A stretch of 64,000 bases of DNA from an uncultured Flavobacteriaceae bacterium. Its GTDB lineage: Bacteria > Bacteroidota > Bacteroidia > Flavobacteriales > Flavobacteriaceae. The position numbers were made by a program, and so were the translations under genes. The DNA lies in the NCBI GenBank assembly GCA_947494205.1, contig CANLUH010000012.1:62001-126000 (forward strand), in the 5' to 3' direction. Below are positions 1-11,060 of the stretch, piece by piece. The notes beneath the pieces are model-generated. The model did not search any database, had not been told where the DNA came from, and saw only the letters and a list, made by a program, of their open reading frames with translations. The stretch's first letter is position 1. Each line of letters opens with the position of its first letter.

Positions 1-354
1 ACCGATCAAATGGGTGTCGTTCATCATGCGAATTACGCATTATATCTAGAAATGGGACGTATTGAGTGGTTGCGAAAATTTGGACTGTCTTACAAGAAAA
101 TGGAAGAGGAAGGTGTTGGGCTTCCGGTAATTTCGTTACAATTAAATTTTAAAAAATCTGCGCTTTATGATGACGTAATACGTGTGCAAACCAAATTGAG
201 AAAAATGCCAAGAGCAACTATAGAATTTGATTATGAAATTGTTAATGAAGCTAACGAAATTATTGTTATCGCAAGTACAGTTTTGGCATTTATAGACTTA
301 AAAACAAAACGCCCAACACGACCACCAAAATATCTGCTAGATGTTTTAAGTTAA
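1..354 (+). CDS. Acyl-CoA thioesterase, YbgC/4HBT family (5'-truncated)
   Basis: The gene starts before the window; the frame is open from base 1 and the first visible residues are T-D-Q-M-G-V-V-H-H-A-N-Y. This matches the hot-dog-fold 4-hydroxybenzoyl-CoA thioesterase signature, in which the Asp of the (D)xDxxGHVNN-like motif lies at or just before the edge. The family hydrolyses short-chain or aromatic acyl-CoAs in the cytoplasm. About 118 residues are visible of a usual 130-140, so only a few N-terminal residues are missing. Its stop codon overlaps the stop of the convergent YigZ-family gene by four bases. The substrate cannot be told from sequence. Confidence 0.85.
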   Translation, partial: TDQMGVVHHANYALYLEMGRIEWLRKFGLSYKKMEEEGVGLPVISLQLNFKKSALYDDVIRVQTKLRKMPRATIEFDYEIVNEANEIIVIASTVLAFIDLKTKRPTRPPKYLLDVLS

Positions 355-971
355 TGTTCGATAGTTTTAATATCTACTTTATACAATGCTTTAAAAATAG
401 CTTCAATTTCTGAAGCCTTTTTTTTGCGAACAGAAATCGTAATCTGGCAATCTAATTCTAATTTCTGGGCAATAATATTTAAGTTCTTTTCTTTTATAAT
501 ACGCATTACTTTATTCATATTAGCGTAATCGAAAGTAATCAAGAAGTCTATGTTAATGGTACGTTCTACAATCTCGGAAGCTTCTAATGCTAATTGTGCG
601 CCAGTTCTATAAGCATTAATTAAACCGCCAACCCCAAGCTTTACACCACCAAAATAACGAACCACAACAATTAAAACGTTAGTAATGTCGTACGATTGTA
701 TTTGACCGTAAATTGGCATACCAGCACTGTTGCTAGGCTCTCCATCATCATTAGCTCTATATTTTAGTTTTGTTGGATCTGTGCCTATTTGGTAAGCATA
801 ACACCAGTGTCTTGCAGAATGGTGTTGTTTTTTTAAGGCTTCTATATTGGTTTTTACATCTTCTTCTGTTTTAATAGGAAATGCGTAACCAAAAAACTTA
901 CTGTTTTTATCTTTAAACAGCGTTTCTTCAGAAGGGTTTACAATGGTTTTATAAGTGTCTTTAATTTCCAA
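351..971 (-). CDS. YigZ/IMPACT family protein
   Basis: This 206-residue cytoplasmic protein matches the YigZ/IMPACT (UPF0029) family. The N-terminal half carries the family signature, including K-F-F-G-Y-A-F-P, the H-x-A-R-H-W-C-Y-A-Y stretch and N-D-D-G-E-P-S-N-S-A-G. The G-G-V-K-L-G-V-G-G-L segment follows, and the C-terminal ~70 residues form the usual ferredoxin-like domain. In eukaryotes IMPACT affects GCN2 signalling; the bacterial role is unknown, with nucleic-acid or ribosome binding suggested. It is the last gene of a leftward run with the EamA transporter, HAD phosphatase and ribD; the gap to the EamA gene is 2 bp, so co-transcription is likely. Confidence 0.9.
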   Translation of the reverse strand: MEIKDTYKTIVNPSEETLFKDKNSKFFGYAFPIKTEEDVKTNIEALKKQHHSARHWCYAYQIGTDPTKLKYRANDDGEPSNSAGMPIYGQIQSYDITNVLIVVVRYFGGVKLGVGGLINAYRTGAQLALEASEIVERTINIDFLITFDYANMNKVMRIIKEKNLNIIAQKLELDCQITISVRKKKASEIEAIFKALYKVDIKTIEH

Positions 972-973
972 AT

Positions 974-1834
974 TTAAGTGCTTGCTACTAATAGTATACT
1001 AATAATGGCTAAGATAATACCTAACCAGTTTTTTTTAATTAATCGTTCTTTAAATATTACAATGCCTAATATAGTGGATAACATTACAATAGCCACATTA
1101 TTAATAGTAAATACGGTAGAACTATTTAAATTTTCGTTTTGTAATGCCTTTAGTAAATATACAATAGAGAAATAATTAGGAACACCCAAAAGGATACCGC
1201 CGATAACACTTTTTAATTTTAAATTGAAATCCCTTTTAATAAGTAAGGTTATAAAACCTACAATTCCAGCAAAACTAAAAACAACAGCAGAAAAATAAGG
1301 CACTTCGTTTGTAGCAATATAGTTAGTTTCCATATACTTTATAAATGTATCTATAATACCCGAACCTATAAATAAGGCAATAGGGTAAATCAGTGTTTTT
1401 TTATCGAAAGGAACCGTGTTGCTTTTTTCTTTAACCGAAGTAAAATAGACAGCCAATAATGCGATGATAATACCGACGATTTTTAAAAGGCCTAATTGTT
1501 CTTTATAAACAAAAACAGCAAATAATATAGGTATAACTACAGACATTTTACCAGACACCGAAGCAACCGATAAGCCGTTTTTTTGAGATGTTAATGCCAT
1601 TAAGTTAAAAATGAAAATAAACATAATACCCAATGCAATGGCGCCTATAAACCACGATTGCTCTGGGATAGTGCTAAAATTTACTTCGCCGTCGTATAAT
1701 AGAAAACCACAAGTACCTGCAACTATGTAATTTACTATAATAGCATGTAATGTGTTCACTTCGTATTTCTCGAAGTATTTAAAGAACACATAAAGCGAAC
1801 TAGAAAAAAGAATGCTTAATATAAGATTAATCAA
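974..1834 (-). CDS. EamA/DMT-family inner-membrane transporter
   Basis: A 286-residue, very hydrophobic protein with about ten predicted membrane segments in two repeated halves, as in the drug/metabolite transporter (EamA) superfamily. A basic loop with E-K-S-N-T-V-P-F-D-K-K separates the halves. The C-terminal half has the typical G-I-V-I-F-K-E-R-L stretch seen near the end of EamA repeats, and the first half ends with the matching F-V-Y-K-E-Q-L. Substrate is unknown. It overlaps the HAD gene upstream by 4 bp (ATGA-type junction) and is 2 bp from the YigZ gene, so it is part of the ribD-to-YigZ run. Confidence 0.88.
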   Translation of the reverse strand: MINLILSILFSSSLYVFFKYFEKYEVNTLHAIIVNYIVAGTCGFLLYDGEVNFSTIPEQSWFIGAIALGIMFIFIFNLMALTSQKNGLSVASVSGKMSVVIPILFAVFVYKEQLGLLKIVGIIIALLAVYFTSVKEKSNTVPFDKKTLIYPIALFIGSGIIDTFIKYMETNYIATNEVPYFSAVVFSFAGIVGFITLLIKRDFNLKLKSVIGGILLGVPNYFSIVYLLKALQNENLNSSTVFTINNVAIVMLSTILGIVIFKERLIKKNWLGIILAIISILLVAST

Positions 1835-2442
1835 AACAAGTCGCTTTTAATAGTAAATAAATTAACAACATCTTCCGTTTTAGGGTTGTTGTTCCAAACG
1901 TTAATACCTAGGGAAGAAGCTGCGTCTGTATTCTCTTTAGTGTCGTCTATAAACAAGCACTCTTCAGGGTTTAAATTGTTAGTGTTTAAAACAAAATTAT
2001 AGATATCTGTATTTGGTTTTCTATAGCCTATTTCGTGAGATAAATAAAACACATCAAAACTATTTTTAAAATCGTCGTAAAAAGGGATGTGCTTTTTTAT
2101 ACTATCTATGTGCAATGCGTTAGTATTGCTTAATAATATCAATTTATAAGTGTTGTTTTTAGCTAATTGTTGTATAAACTCTAATCGATGTGGCGGGAAA
2201 TCACATAAAATATAGTTCCAAGCTTCTATAATATCATCTTTAGAAAGTTTTGGGAAATTATCGCAATAGAACTCCAAAAATTCGTTTGTGTCCATAAAAC
2301 CTTGTTCATATAATGCATTTACGGCAATCATATCTTCAGGGAATTCGTCCAGTTCAAATACTTCTAACGCATTAGTAATAGCACCTTCTTTATCAAGGTT
2401 AATAAAGACATCTCCAAAATCGAAAATTAGTGTTTTAATCAT
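1831..2442 (-). CDS. HAD-superfamily hydrolase, subfamily IA
   Basis: A 203-residue haloacid-dehalogenase-like phosphatase. Motif I is near the N-terminus (F-D-F-G-D-V-F-I-N-L-D, nucleophile Asp), motif II is S-N-T-N, motif III is the Lys in G-Y-R-K-P, and motif IV is F-I-D-D. A helical cap lies between motifs I and II (about residues 16-95). It sits 32 bp downstream of ribD in the same leftward run. Riboflavin synthesis needs a phosphatase for the pyrimidine phosphate intermediate, and HAD enzymes do this in other bacteria, so that role is possible here but is only inferred from position. Confidence 0.88.
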   Translation of the reverse strand: MIKTLIFDFGDVFINLDKEGAITNALEVFELDEFPEDMIAVNALYEQGFMDTNEFLEFYCDNFPKLSKDDIIEAWNYILCDFPPHRLEFIQQLAKNNTYKLILLSNTNALHIDSIKKHIPFYDDFKNSFDVFYLSHEIGYRKPNTDIYNFVLNTNNLNPEECLFIDDTKENTDAASSLGINVWNNNPKTEDVVNLFTIKSDLF

Positions 2443-2474
2443 ATTATATTGTTTCCGTAATTACGGAATAGTGT

Positions 2475-3518
2475 TTAATTTATGGTATTGTTGCTATAGA
2501 CTCTTAAGGTGTCGTTTAAAAGTTGTGTTTCAGAAAGTAATGCTCCAGAAAATTCAGGTGCTTTTACACCTTTTTTAAATTGAATAGTTCCAGTGAACAC
2601 ACGTGCTTCATCCCAAAGTCCTTCATTTATAAATGTTTGAAGCGTTTTAGAGCCGCCTTCAATAATAATAGAATTAATATCCCTATTATGTAAAACAGAG
2701 CAAATTTGTTGTGCTATAGTTTCAGAATGGCTAAAATCTATGGTTTTTACATTGTCTTTGTTTTCAGATTTCGAACTTATAATCAAAGTTTCGGCATCAG
2801 TATTAAAAACGGAAGCGTCATTATTCAATTTTAAATCCTTATCTATAACCACTCTAATTGGGTGTTTTCCTGTCCAATCTCTAACCGTTAAACTAGGATT
2901 GTCTTGTACAACAGTATTGGTGCCTACTAAAATAGCTTGCTCTTCTGCACGCCATTTATGAACTAATTGTCTCGATAAAGCATTAGTAATCCAAACAGGT
3001 TTGGTTTCCCTTTTAGATTCGGGAGCAATAAAACCGTCATGCGTTTCTGCCCACTTTAAAATAATATAAGGCCGTTGTTTATTATGAAATGTAAAAAAAC
3101 GTTTGTGGTGTAGTTTACACTCCTTTTCTAAAACACCAACGGTTACATTACAGCCGTTACTTTGTAATTTTATAATACCTTGCCCAGCAACCTTACTATG
3201 GGTGTCTACTGTACCGATAACAACATTAGGAATAGAGTTAGCAATAATTAAATCGCTACAAGGCGGTGTTTTACCATAATGAGAGCAAGGTTCTAGAGTT
3301 ACATAAAGTGTAGACGCTTTTAAAAGCGCTTTGTTGGTTACAGATTGTATTGCATTAACTTCTGCATGATTACCACCATAAGTACTTGTGTAACCTTCTC
3401 CAATTATTTTGTTATTATGTACTATAACGCTACCAACCATAGGGTTTGGTCTAGAACTCCCTAAAGCATTTTTAGCGATTTTAATACAGCGTTGTATATA
3501 AAATTCGTGAGTAGACAC
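2475..3518 (-). CDS. ribD: Bifunctional riboflavin biosynthesis deaminase/reductase
   Basis: RibD carries out two successive steps of riboflavin synthesis: zinc-dependent deamination of the GTP-derived diaminopyrimidine, then NADPH-dependent reduction of the ribosyl chain. The N-terminal deaminase domain (about residues 1-145) shows the zinc ligands in H-A-E-V-N-A and P-C-S-H-Y-G-K-T-P-P-C. The C-terminal reductase domain (about 150-347) has the F-I-A-P-E-S-K stretch, the V-G-T-N-T-V region and a late E-G-G-S-K motif. Length 347 is normal for the fusion. It lies between an LEA-type lipoprotein gene (3 bp upstream) and the HAD phosphatase, all leftward. Confidence 0.96.
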   Translation of the reverse strand: MSTHEFYIQRCIKIAKNALGSSRPNPMVGSVIVHNNKIIGEGYTSTYGGNHAEVNAIQSVTNKALLKASTLYVTLEPCSHYGKTPPCSDLIIANSIPNVVIGTVDTHSKVAGQGIIKLQSNGCNVTVGVLEKECKLHHKRFFTFHNKQRPYIILKWAETHDGFIAPESKRETKPVWITNALSRQLVHKWRAEEQAILVGTNTVVQDNPSLTVRDWTGKHPIRVVIDKDLKLNNDASVFNTDAETLIISSKSENKDNVKTIDFSHSETIAQQICSVLHNRDINSIIIEGGSKTLQTFINEGLWDEARVFTGTIQFKKGVKAPEFSGALLSETQLLNDTLRVYSNNTIN

Positions 3519-3521
3519 TAA

Positions 3522-3977
3522 TTATAGTTTTACTTTAATATACTCGGTTTTGTCAATAGTATATACATGAGAAAAACCTAACACTTTATACTTAATGTCT
3601 CCTGTATATTGCACCTTTACTTTTTTACTTAATAAGCTATTTAATAAACCGCCAATGTTATTGGTATTAAATATTTTTTCTGAAGGAATGTTCGTTTTTA
3701 ACGGAATAGAAAATTCTTTTTTTGCTGGTACATCGAAAGCTTCTGAAGAGACCGTTGCCATTTCTACGTCGTTTACAAGTACTTTTATGCCTTCAGACTG
3801 TAATTCGCCACCAATATCGTTAGGGTTTAGAAAAAAAGCATCAGCACTAAGTGTAACATATTCCGAAGTAGATTCTACAATCGCTATGTTTTCTACTTTT
3901 AAGAAAACAGGTTTTTCATTTACAGAGCAACTTAAAAAAGTTACTATAATTGTTGATAACATTATAAGTTTCTTCAT
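3522..3977 (-). CDS. LEA type 2 (WHy-like) lipoprotein
   Basis: About 151 residues. I chose the ATG at 3977 because it directly begins a lipoprotein signal (M-K-K-L-I-M-L-S-T-I-I-V-T-F-L-S-C-S); an ATG seven codons earlier at 3998 is possible. The rest resembles the WHy/LEA type 2 fold: a single beta-rich domain with an N-P-N-D-I-G-G turn and the closing K-T-E-Y-I-K-V-K-L strand. Such proteins are thought to be structural or stress-related in the envelope. It is the first gene of the leftward run ending in the YigZ gene, 3 bp ahead of ribD. Confidence 0.75.
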   Translation of the reverse strand: MKKLIMLSTIIVTFLSCSVNEKPVFLKVENIAIVESTSEYVTLSADAFFLNPNDIGGELQSEGIKVLVNDVEMATVSSEAFDVPAKKEFSIPLKTNIPSEKIFNTNNIGGLLNSLLSKKVKVQYTGDIKYKVLGFSHVYTIDKTEYIKVKL

Positions 3978-4031
3978 TCCACTTTTTTTAGAATTCATGT
4001 ATCTTCACGGGCGTAAAAATACTATATTAAA

Positions 4032-4523
4032 GTGAGTAAAAATAATATTGTTATTAGAGAAATCGAGGCTAAGGATAATGCGCAAATAGAACGTGTTATT
4101 AGAGATTGCTTTCCCGAATTTAATTTGCCTTTAGTAGGGACAGCTTACGAAGATGAAGAAACTCCTAAGATGTTTGAGTCGTACCAAAATAACAACGATG
4201 TGTATTATGTAGTTGAAGATAATGGAGACATTATTGGTGGTGGCGGTGTTAAACCATTGAAGGATTTTGAGGACAGTGTTTGCGAAATACAAAAAATGTA
4301 TTCAGCGCCAAAAATGAGAGGTAAAGGCTATGGTAAATTATTGTTTGAAAAATGCTTAGAATCTGCAAAAGCACTAGGTTATAAACAATGCTATTTAGAA
4401 TCGGCATCGCAATTAAAAGCAGCTATACATATTTACGAGAGTTACGGATTTAAACACTTAGATAAACCATTAGGTAACACAGGACATTATTCGTGTGGTG
4501 TTTGGATGATTAAGGAACTTTAA
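4032..4523 (+). CDS. GNAT-family N-acetyltransferase
   Basis: A 163-residue single-domain acetyltransferase of the GNAT superfamily, transferring acetyl from acetyl-CoA to an unknown amine. The acetyl-CoA pyrophosphate-binding loop is visible as R-G-K-G-Y-G-K (about residues 97-103), preceded by the beta-4 strand C-E-I-Q-K-M-Y and followed by the Y-E-S-Y-G-F-K motif near residue 140. The start is GTG at 4032 (GTG-AGT-AAA); no better ATG precedes the conserved I-R-E-I-E-A strand. It is divergent from the ribD run, about 54 bp from that run's likely first codon. Confidence 0.9.
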   Translation: MSKNNIVIREIEAKDNAQIERVIRDCFPEFNLPLVGTAYEDEETPKMFESYQNNNDVYYVVEDNGDIIGGGGVKPLKDFEDSVCEIQKMYSAPKMRGKGYGKLLFEKCLESAKALGYKQCYLESASQLKAAIHIYESYGFKHLDKPLGNTGHYSCGVWMIKEL

Positions 4524-4684
4524 GTAGTAGGTAGTGAGCAGTAAGAGGTAGGCTTTAGAGTGGAGAAGGAGGGAGGAAGAATAGAGAAAGTTAATGAGTA
4601 TAGAATATATTTTACATTATAAATAAACAGAATAATTTAATTTTTAAAAATTTACACAGCGAACAGCTAATAAAAGAATAACCA

Positions 4685-5563
4685 ATGAAATTAAAAGACT
4701 TAGAAAAAATATTTCATAAAGAACTAGACGCTATTTATGGACCAGAAGAAGTATTTAGCTTCTTTTTTATTTGTTTAGAATCATTTTATAATATTTCGCG
4801 TTTACAATTAGCAACAAATGTGGAATTATCGATAACAAAAGAAGAACAACCACCCATTTTTGAAGCCTTAGAACAGTTGAAGCAGCAAAAACCAATTCAA
4901 TATATAATAGGGCAAGCTCAATTTTACGGTTTACCATTTAAAGTGAATGCAAATACGCTAATACCACGCGCAGAAACTGAAGAAATAGTAGATGGACTTA
5001 TTAAAGAAACCATTAGAGATATCGGTTTAGGAGATTTAAAAGCACCTATAAAAATATTAGATATTGGTACAGGAAGCGGTTGTATAGCAGTAACACTAGC
5101 AAAACAATTGCCTGAAGCAGAAGTGTATGCGGTAGATGTCTCTAAAGAAGCTTTAAAAGTCGCTGAAGGTAACGCTAAACTAAATGATGTAATAGTTAAT
5201 TTTATTGAAGCTAATATTTTAGAAACAAAAAGTCTAGAAGAAGTAGATAAATTCGATATTATAGTATCTAATCCACCTTATGTTAGGGAAATGGAGAAAG
5301 AACACATGCGTGCCAATGTATTAGAAAACGAACCACATCTAGCACTGTTTGTAGAAAACGATAATCCTTTAATATTTTATAAAGCGATTACTGAGTTTGC
5401 GGAACAAAACTTAAAACCTAATGGTAAGTTGTGCTATGAAATTAATGAATATCTAGCTAACGAAATGATGGCTCTGGTATTAGGTTATGGTTTTATTGAA
5501 GTTTCAGTGCAAAAAGATATGTTTGGTAAATACAGATTGCTTAAGGCTACTAAAAGTAAATAG
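4685..5563 (+). CDS. prmC: Peptide chain release factor N5-glutamine methyltransferase
   Basis: PrmC uses S-adenosylmethionine to methylate the Gln of the GGQ motif in release factors RF1 and RF2. The 292-residue protein has the N-terminal helical domain that contacts the release factor (about 1-85), the P-R-A-E-T-E-E lead-in, SAM-binding motif I (L-D-I-G-T-G-S-G-C-I-A) and the diagnostic N-P-P-Y catalytic tetrapeptide at about 196-199. Length is normal. The neighbours ribD and prmC are commonly close in Flavobacteriaceae. The 160-bp gap upstream (4524-4684) holds purine-rich low-complexity sequence with no gene. Confidence 0.96.
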   Translation: MKLKDLEKIFHKELDAIYGPEEVFSFFFICLESFYNISRLQLATNVELSITKEEQPPIFEALEQLKQQKPIQYIIGQAQFYGLPFKVNANTLIPRAETEEIVDGLIKETIRDIGLGDLKAPIKILDIGTGSGCIAVTLAKQLPEAEVYAVDVSKEALKVAEGNAKLNDVIVNFIEANILETKSLEEVDKFDIIVSNPPYVREMEKEHMRANVLENEPHLALFVENDNPLIFYKAITEFAEQNLKPNGKLCYEINEYLANEMMALVLGYGFIEVSVQKDMFGKYRLLKATKSK

Positions 5564-5597
5564 AATCCTAATTTTAGGAATAAGAGATAAATAATTT

Positions 5598-5668
5598 GAT
5601 TCTCAATTTTATGAGGATTATGTGAATAATAATGAGATTCCCATTTTCATGGGAATGAAAATAAAAAT
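5598..5668 (+). repeat. Dispersed double-hairpin intergenic repeat, copy A
   Basis: Two adjacent small inverted repeats: ATTCTCA/TGAGGAT around 5599-5618 and the perfect 8-bp stem ATTCCCAT-TTTC-ATGGGAAT at 5637-5656, followed by GA(T)AAAAAT-like sequence. The same pair of hairpins, in the same order and with the same tail, is found in the opposite orientation at 56114-56173. This is a REP-like extragenic element. Confidence 0.75.
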
Positions 5669-5672
5669 TTTC

Positions 5673-8260
<2,588 letters not shown>

Positions 8261-8380
8261 AGGTTCAAATTTATTTTAAAGTAAATTATAGATTGTAAAC
8301 TAGGCTAGCCTTAAAGAATTTTTGGTTGGAGTACTTAGTTTAAAAACAATTTTTATAAATTGGGCTAAATAATAGCTCCT

Positions 8381-9112
8381 ATGGAAAAAGTACTATCTAC
8401 TAAAGAACGTTTTGTTTTAGTTTTAATTCTATTATTTTCTATAGTTTTTGCGCTTAGTACATTATTAAATTTTGGTATGAGTTACTATGTGTCAAAATTA
8501 CTAATAATAGCTATGTTTTTTGTCTTATATCTATTTTCTAATAAAGCAGAAAACTTTTTTTTAGGATTATTTTTATTGGCAATAACTATTTCTGAAACGT
8601 CATATTTTATTAATTTTTTTTATAAGAATACGATTCTCTTTCATACAGGAAGTATTACTAATACAATAGCATATATCTGTTTATTTAATCATGTAATAGT
8701 TGATCTTAAATTATCTGTATTACTTAAAAAATACATGCTACATTTAATAGCGTCTATAGCTGTAGGTGTTTATGGGTTTGTTTTGTTAAATGATATGCTT
8801 GGATACCATAATAATGCTTTTAAAGATTTCATATATCTTATGGATTTATCCTATAATATATTTATAGTTTTAGTGTTTATATTCTCATTTTTAAATTATG
8901 TGTATAAAGGAAATAAGAAGGCATTAGTTTTGTTTTTAGCATGTTTATGTATTGTGGTTTCAGAATTTCTATGGGTTTTTTCTCTATTTTCTTCAGAAAG
9001 GACATTATTTAATATAACAATTATGCTAATAAAGCTTACAGGGTTTTATTGTGTTTACAATTATTTAATGTTTAAATCTGAGAAAAATAACCTAAATGAA
9101 ATTGATATATAG
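8381..9112 (+). CDS. Multi-pass membrane protein, first of three tandem paralogues
   Basis: A 243-residue protein with about eight hydrophobic segments and a short polar C-terminus. I do not recognise a specific function. It aligns by eye with the next two genes, most clearly in the C-terminal third (an F-S-F/L-S-L-L-N/Y-Y stretch, then A-C-L-C-I-V-V-S-E-F and a final aromatic helix). Size and topology recall the YhhN/TMEM86 (lysoplasmalogenase) family, but the family's key motifs are weak, so this is only a suggestion. It follows ligA after 120 bp of plain AT-rich DNA. Confidence 0.7.
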   Translation: MEKVLSTKERFVLVLILLFSIVFALSTLLNFGMSYYVSKLLIIAMFFVLYLFSNKAENFFLGLFLLAITISETSYFINFFYKNTILFHTGSITNTIAYICLFNHVIVDLKLSVLLKKYMLHLIASIAVGVYGFVLLNDMLGYHNNAFKDFIYLMDLSYNIFIVLVFIFSFLNYVYKGNKKALVLFLACLCIVVSEFLWVFSLFSSERTLFNITIMLIKLTGFYCVYNYLMFKSEKNNLNEIDI

Positions 9113-9167
9113 GCTTCAATAATTTATAAGTTATTGATTTAAAGCTTCAAGGTTTAATATATTTTCT

Positions 9168-9175
9168 TACTTTTG
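9168..9175 (+). promoter_or_regulatory. TAnnTTTG -7 box
   Basis: TACTTTTG matches the Bacteroidota -7 consensus and lies 20 bp upstream of the ATG at 9196 of the second membrane-protein paralogue. Confidence 0.5.
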
Positions 9176-9195
9176 ATGTCCCTAAATTATTGATA

Positions 9196-9972
9196 ATGAA
9201 AGAGCAACAATTAAAACGAATTAACGGTATCGCTATCCTACTAGCAGTTGTATTTGTTTTAGGTCTCATTGCCAATTGGCAAAAGTTTCTAGTTGACAAT
9301 ATTTTTGGAATTACTATAAATTGGGAAGGGTTTTTAGTAGCTGTCAAAGCTATTATAATGCTTTTCTTCCTGTATCTATGCGTACAATGTAAAAATAAAA
9401 AGAGAAGTGTTTATCTAGAGCTTTCTCTTGGTGCATTTACTCTAACTTTTATGATGGTTGTTATGCAATATATTAAGTTTTCTAGATGGGCATATTATAT
9501 ATACACAGTAGTTAATATTCTAGGTTACGTATTTTTAATAATTTATATTTTAAGACAGTTTAATTTTAAAAAGTTAATATTAAATTTCTATCCCTACATT
9601 ATAGTGTTAACGGTGTTAAATGTTTATATATTATATACATTAAACTCTATGTTAGAGGTCGATAAAGTAAAGAATATGACACTCTTGGCTGTTATTTTTG
9701 AATCTGTATACAACGTCGTTGTTTTAACAATACTAACATTATCGTTGCTAAATTATCTTTATAAGGAGTATTCTAAAGAAGCATTTTATTTACTATTGGC
9801 CTGTTTAGGGATTTCTTTTTCAGATATCGTTCAATTATTTTATTTATACACAGACGCTATCTCTGCTATTTTTGTAGCGCATTCTGTGTTAGAATTAGTG
9901 GCCTATTTCTTCTTGTTTAAATATATTCTTTTAAATAGAGGTTGTTATTTTCCTAAATTAATAGAAGAATAA
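9196..9972 (+). CDS. Multi-pass membrane protein, second paralogue
   Basis: The ATG at 9196 (M-K-E-Q-Q-L-K-R) gives 258 residues; a TTG two codons earlier is less likely. About eight membrane helices. It shares with the third paralogue the segment T-L-N-S-M followed by an acidic loop, then an L-S-L-L-N/Y-Y-L-Y helix, a [CS]-[LA]-[GC]-I-x-F-S-[DE]-x-V-Q segment and a final hydrophobic helix. Function unknown; a distant YhhN/TMEM86-like fold is possible. Each of the last two copies has its own -7 box, so the three genes may be separately transcribed rather than one operon. Confidence 0.7.
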   Translation: MKEQQLKRINGIAILLAVVFVLGLIANWQKFLVDNIFGITINWEGFLVAVKAIIMLFFLYLCVQCKNKKRSVYLELSLGAFTLTFMMVVMQYIKFSRWAYYIYTVVNILGYVFLIIYILRQFNFKKLILNFYPYIIVLTVLNVYILYTLNSMLEVDKVKNMTLLAVIFESVYNVVVLTILTLSLLNYLYKEYSKEAFYLLLACLGISFSDIVQLFYLYTDAISAIFVAHSVLELVAYFFLFKYILLNRGCYFPKLIEE

Positions 9973-10192
9973 GCACTTTATTTCTTTTTTTTAGAATAAA
10001 ATACTCTTTTTTAATTCGTTAAAGTGTTAAAAGTAAGTAGTTTGTGTTGTTTGAAGCATGTGTTTTTGTTTAAAATAATTGCGAAATCTTTATTTGTGTT
10101 CTTGTATGAGTTATCATATTGACAATCAATATGCTAAAAACAATGAATATCGTTAAAAAGTGTCTTATTATCGATAAACTGTAATTTATTCG

Positions 10193-10200
10193 TATATTTG
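10193..10200 (+). promoter_or_regulatory. TAnnTTTG -7 box
   Basis: TATATTTG, 20 bp upstream of the ATG at 10221 of the third membrane-protein paralogue. Confidence 0.6.
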
Positions 10201-10220
10201 CAGCCCCTAAATCGTGCAGA

Positions 10221-10940
10221 ATGAATGTTGATAGATTCAAAATAGTTAGGGTGGCTATACTATGTTTAGCTGCTTTATTTATTGTTGGTGTTGTGTTGGG
10301 TAATACTCTAATATCTAGTATTGCCAAAGCTTTTATATTTCCTATATACTTATATTTATACTTGGTGGAGTCTGAGCGTAAAAGTAAATCTTTTACGGGA
10401 TTTTTATTTATTTTTTCTGTTGCTGGCTTATATGCAGTAGTTGTAGCGTTTAGATCTAATATATACTCACATATTGGTAGTTTACCTTATATAGCTGCTT
10501 ATATGTGTTTGTTGATTTACATGATAAGAAGTATGAATTTTAAAACGCTTATTAAACGCTTTAAGTATTATTTAATAGTCTTAATGTTATTTAGTGGTTA
10601 TATTATCTTCACACTAAATAGTATGGTTTTAGAGGACGAGTCTCTAAAGGTAAATACGTTAGAGTTTGTATTTGAGGGGCTTTATAATTTCTGCATCTTA
10701 CTAGTATTATCGTTTTCATTATTATATTACTTGTATCACGATTCTAGAAGAGGGTTTTTACTGTTTTTAGCAAGTGCATGCATTGTGTTTTCCGAAATGG
10801 TACAAGTAGCTTACATTTTTATTGCAGCAGATTACGTGTTGAATGTAATATACTCGCTACTGTTAATTGTAGGGTTTTATTTTATATACATGCACATAGA
10901 ATCTAAAATCTATAGTGAAAATTATAAAGCATTACGATAG
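10221..10940 (+). CDS. Multi-pass membrane protein, third paralogue
   Basis: A 239-residue protein with about eight membrane segments, paralogous to the two genes before it (shared T-L-N-S-M, Y-N-F/V helix, F-S-E-M-V-Q and closing helix). The A-K-A-F-I-F-P-I-Y-L-Y stretch in its second helix is reminiscent of the YhhN K-P-L-x-M-P-x-x-x-L-Y motif, the best hint for that family. Its last ~69 codons plus the start of the doxX fragment beyond are duplicated at 25839-26165, so this gene marks the left junction of the island. It is intact. Confidence 0.75.
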   Translation: MNVDRFKIVRVAILCLAALFIVGVVLGNTLISSIAKAFIFPIYLYLYLVESERKSKSFTGFLFIFSVAGLYAVVVAFRSNIYSHIGSLPYIAAYMCLLIYMIRSMNFKTLIKRFKYYLIVLMLFSGYIIFTLNSMVLEDESLKVNTLEFVFEGLYNFCILLVLSFSLLYYLYHDSRRGFLLFLASACIVFSEMVQVAYIFIAADYVLNVIYSLLLIVGFYFIYMHIESKIYSENYKALR

Positions 10941-11060
10941 TTTTAAAAACGGAATATCCTTTTTGTAGAAAAATAGAATTATAGTAGACAATGTAAAAGT
11001 TACTACAGCTGTAGCGAATAATACACCACCATCATTATTAACATCTATACCTAATTGGGT
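10734..11060 (+). repeat. Left 327-bp direct repeat flanking the island
   Basis: Matches 25839-26165 at a constant offset of 15105 bases without gaps; by eye about 19 differences, roughly 94% identity. It spans the 3' end of the third membrane-protein gene and the 3' end of doxX. Identity is lost abruptly at 11060/11061, where the decayed IS110-like sequence begins. Confidence 0.92.
10932..11060 (-). pseudogene. 3' fragment of doxX (duplicated, truncated)
   Basis: Contains the last ~43 codons of the DoxX-family gene found intact at 26037-26417, in the same orientation, ending ...D-I-P-F-L-K-L-S-stop. It has no 5' part because the island starts at 11061. Its end overlaps the end of the third membrane-protein gene by 9 bp, just as the intact doxX overlaps the gene fragment at 25839-26045. 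Confidence 0.9.

Noticed and set aside
2288-2578. Open frames opposite ribD, the HAD gene and other genes
   Set aside because: They overlap well-supported genes on the other strand and have no family-like motifs; such shadows are common in AT-rich coding DNA.
4524-4684. Purine-rich repeat-like stretch upstream of prmC
   Set aside because: Loosely repetitive (GTAGTGAG-like) but with no regular period or match elsewhere that I could confirm; treated as low-complexity DNA.
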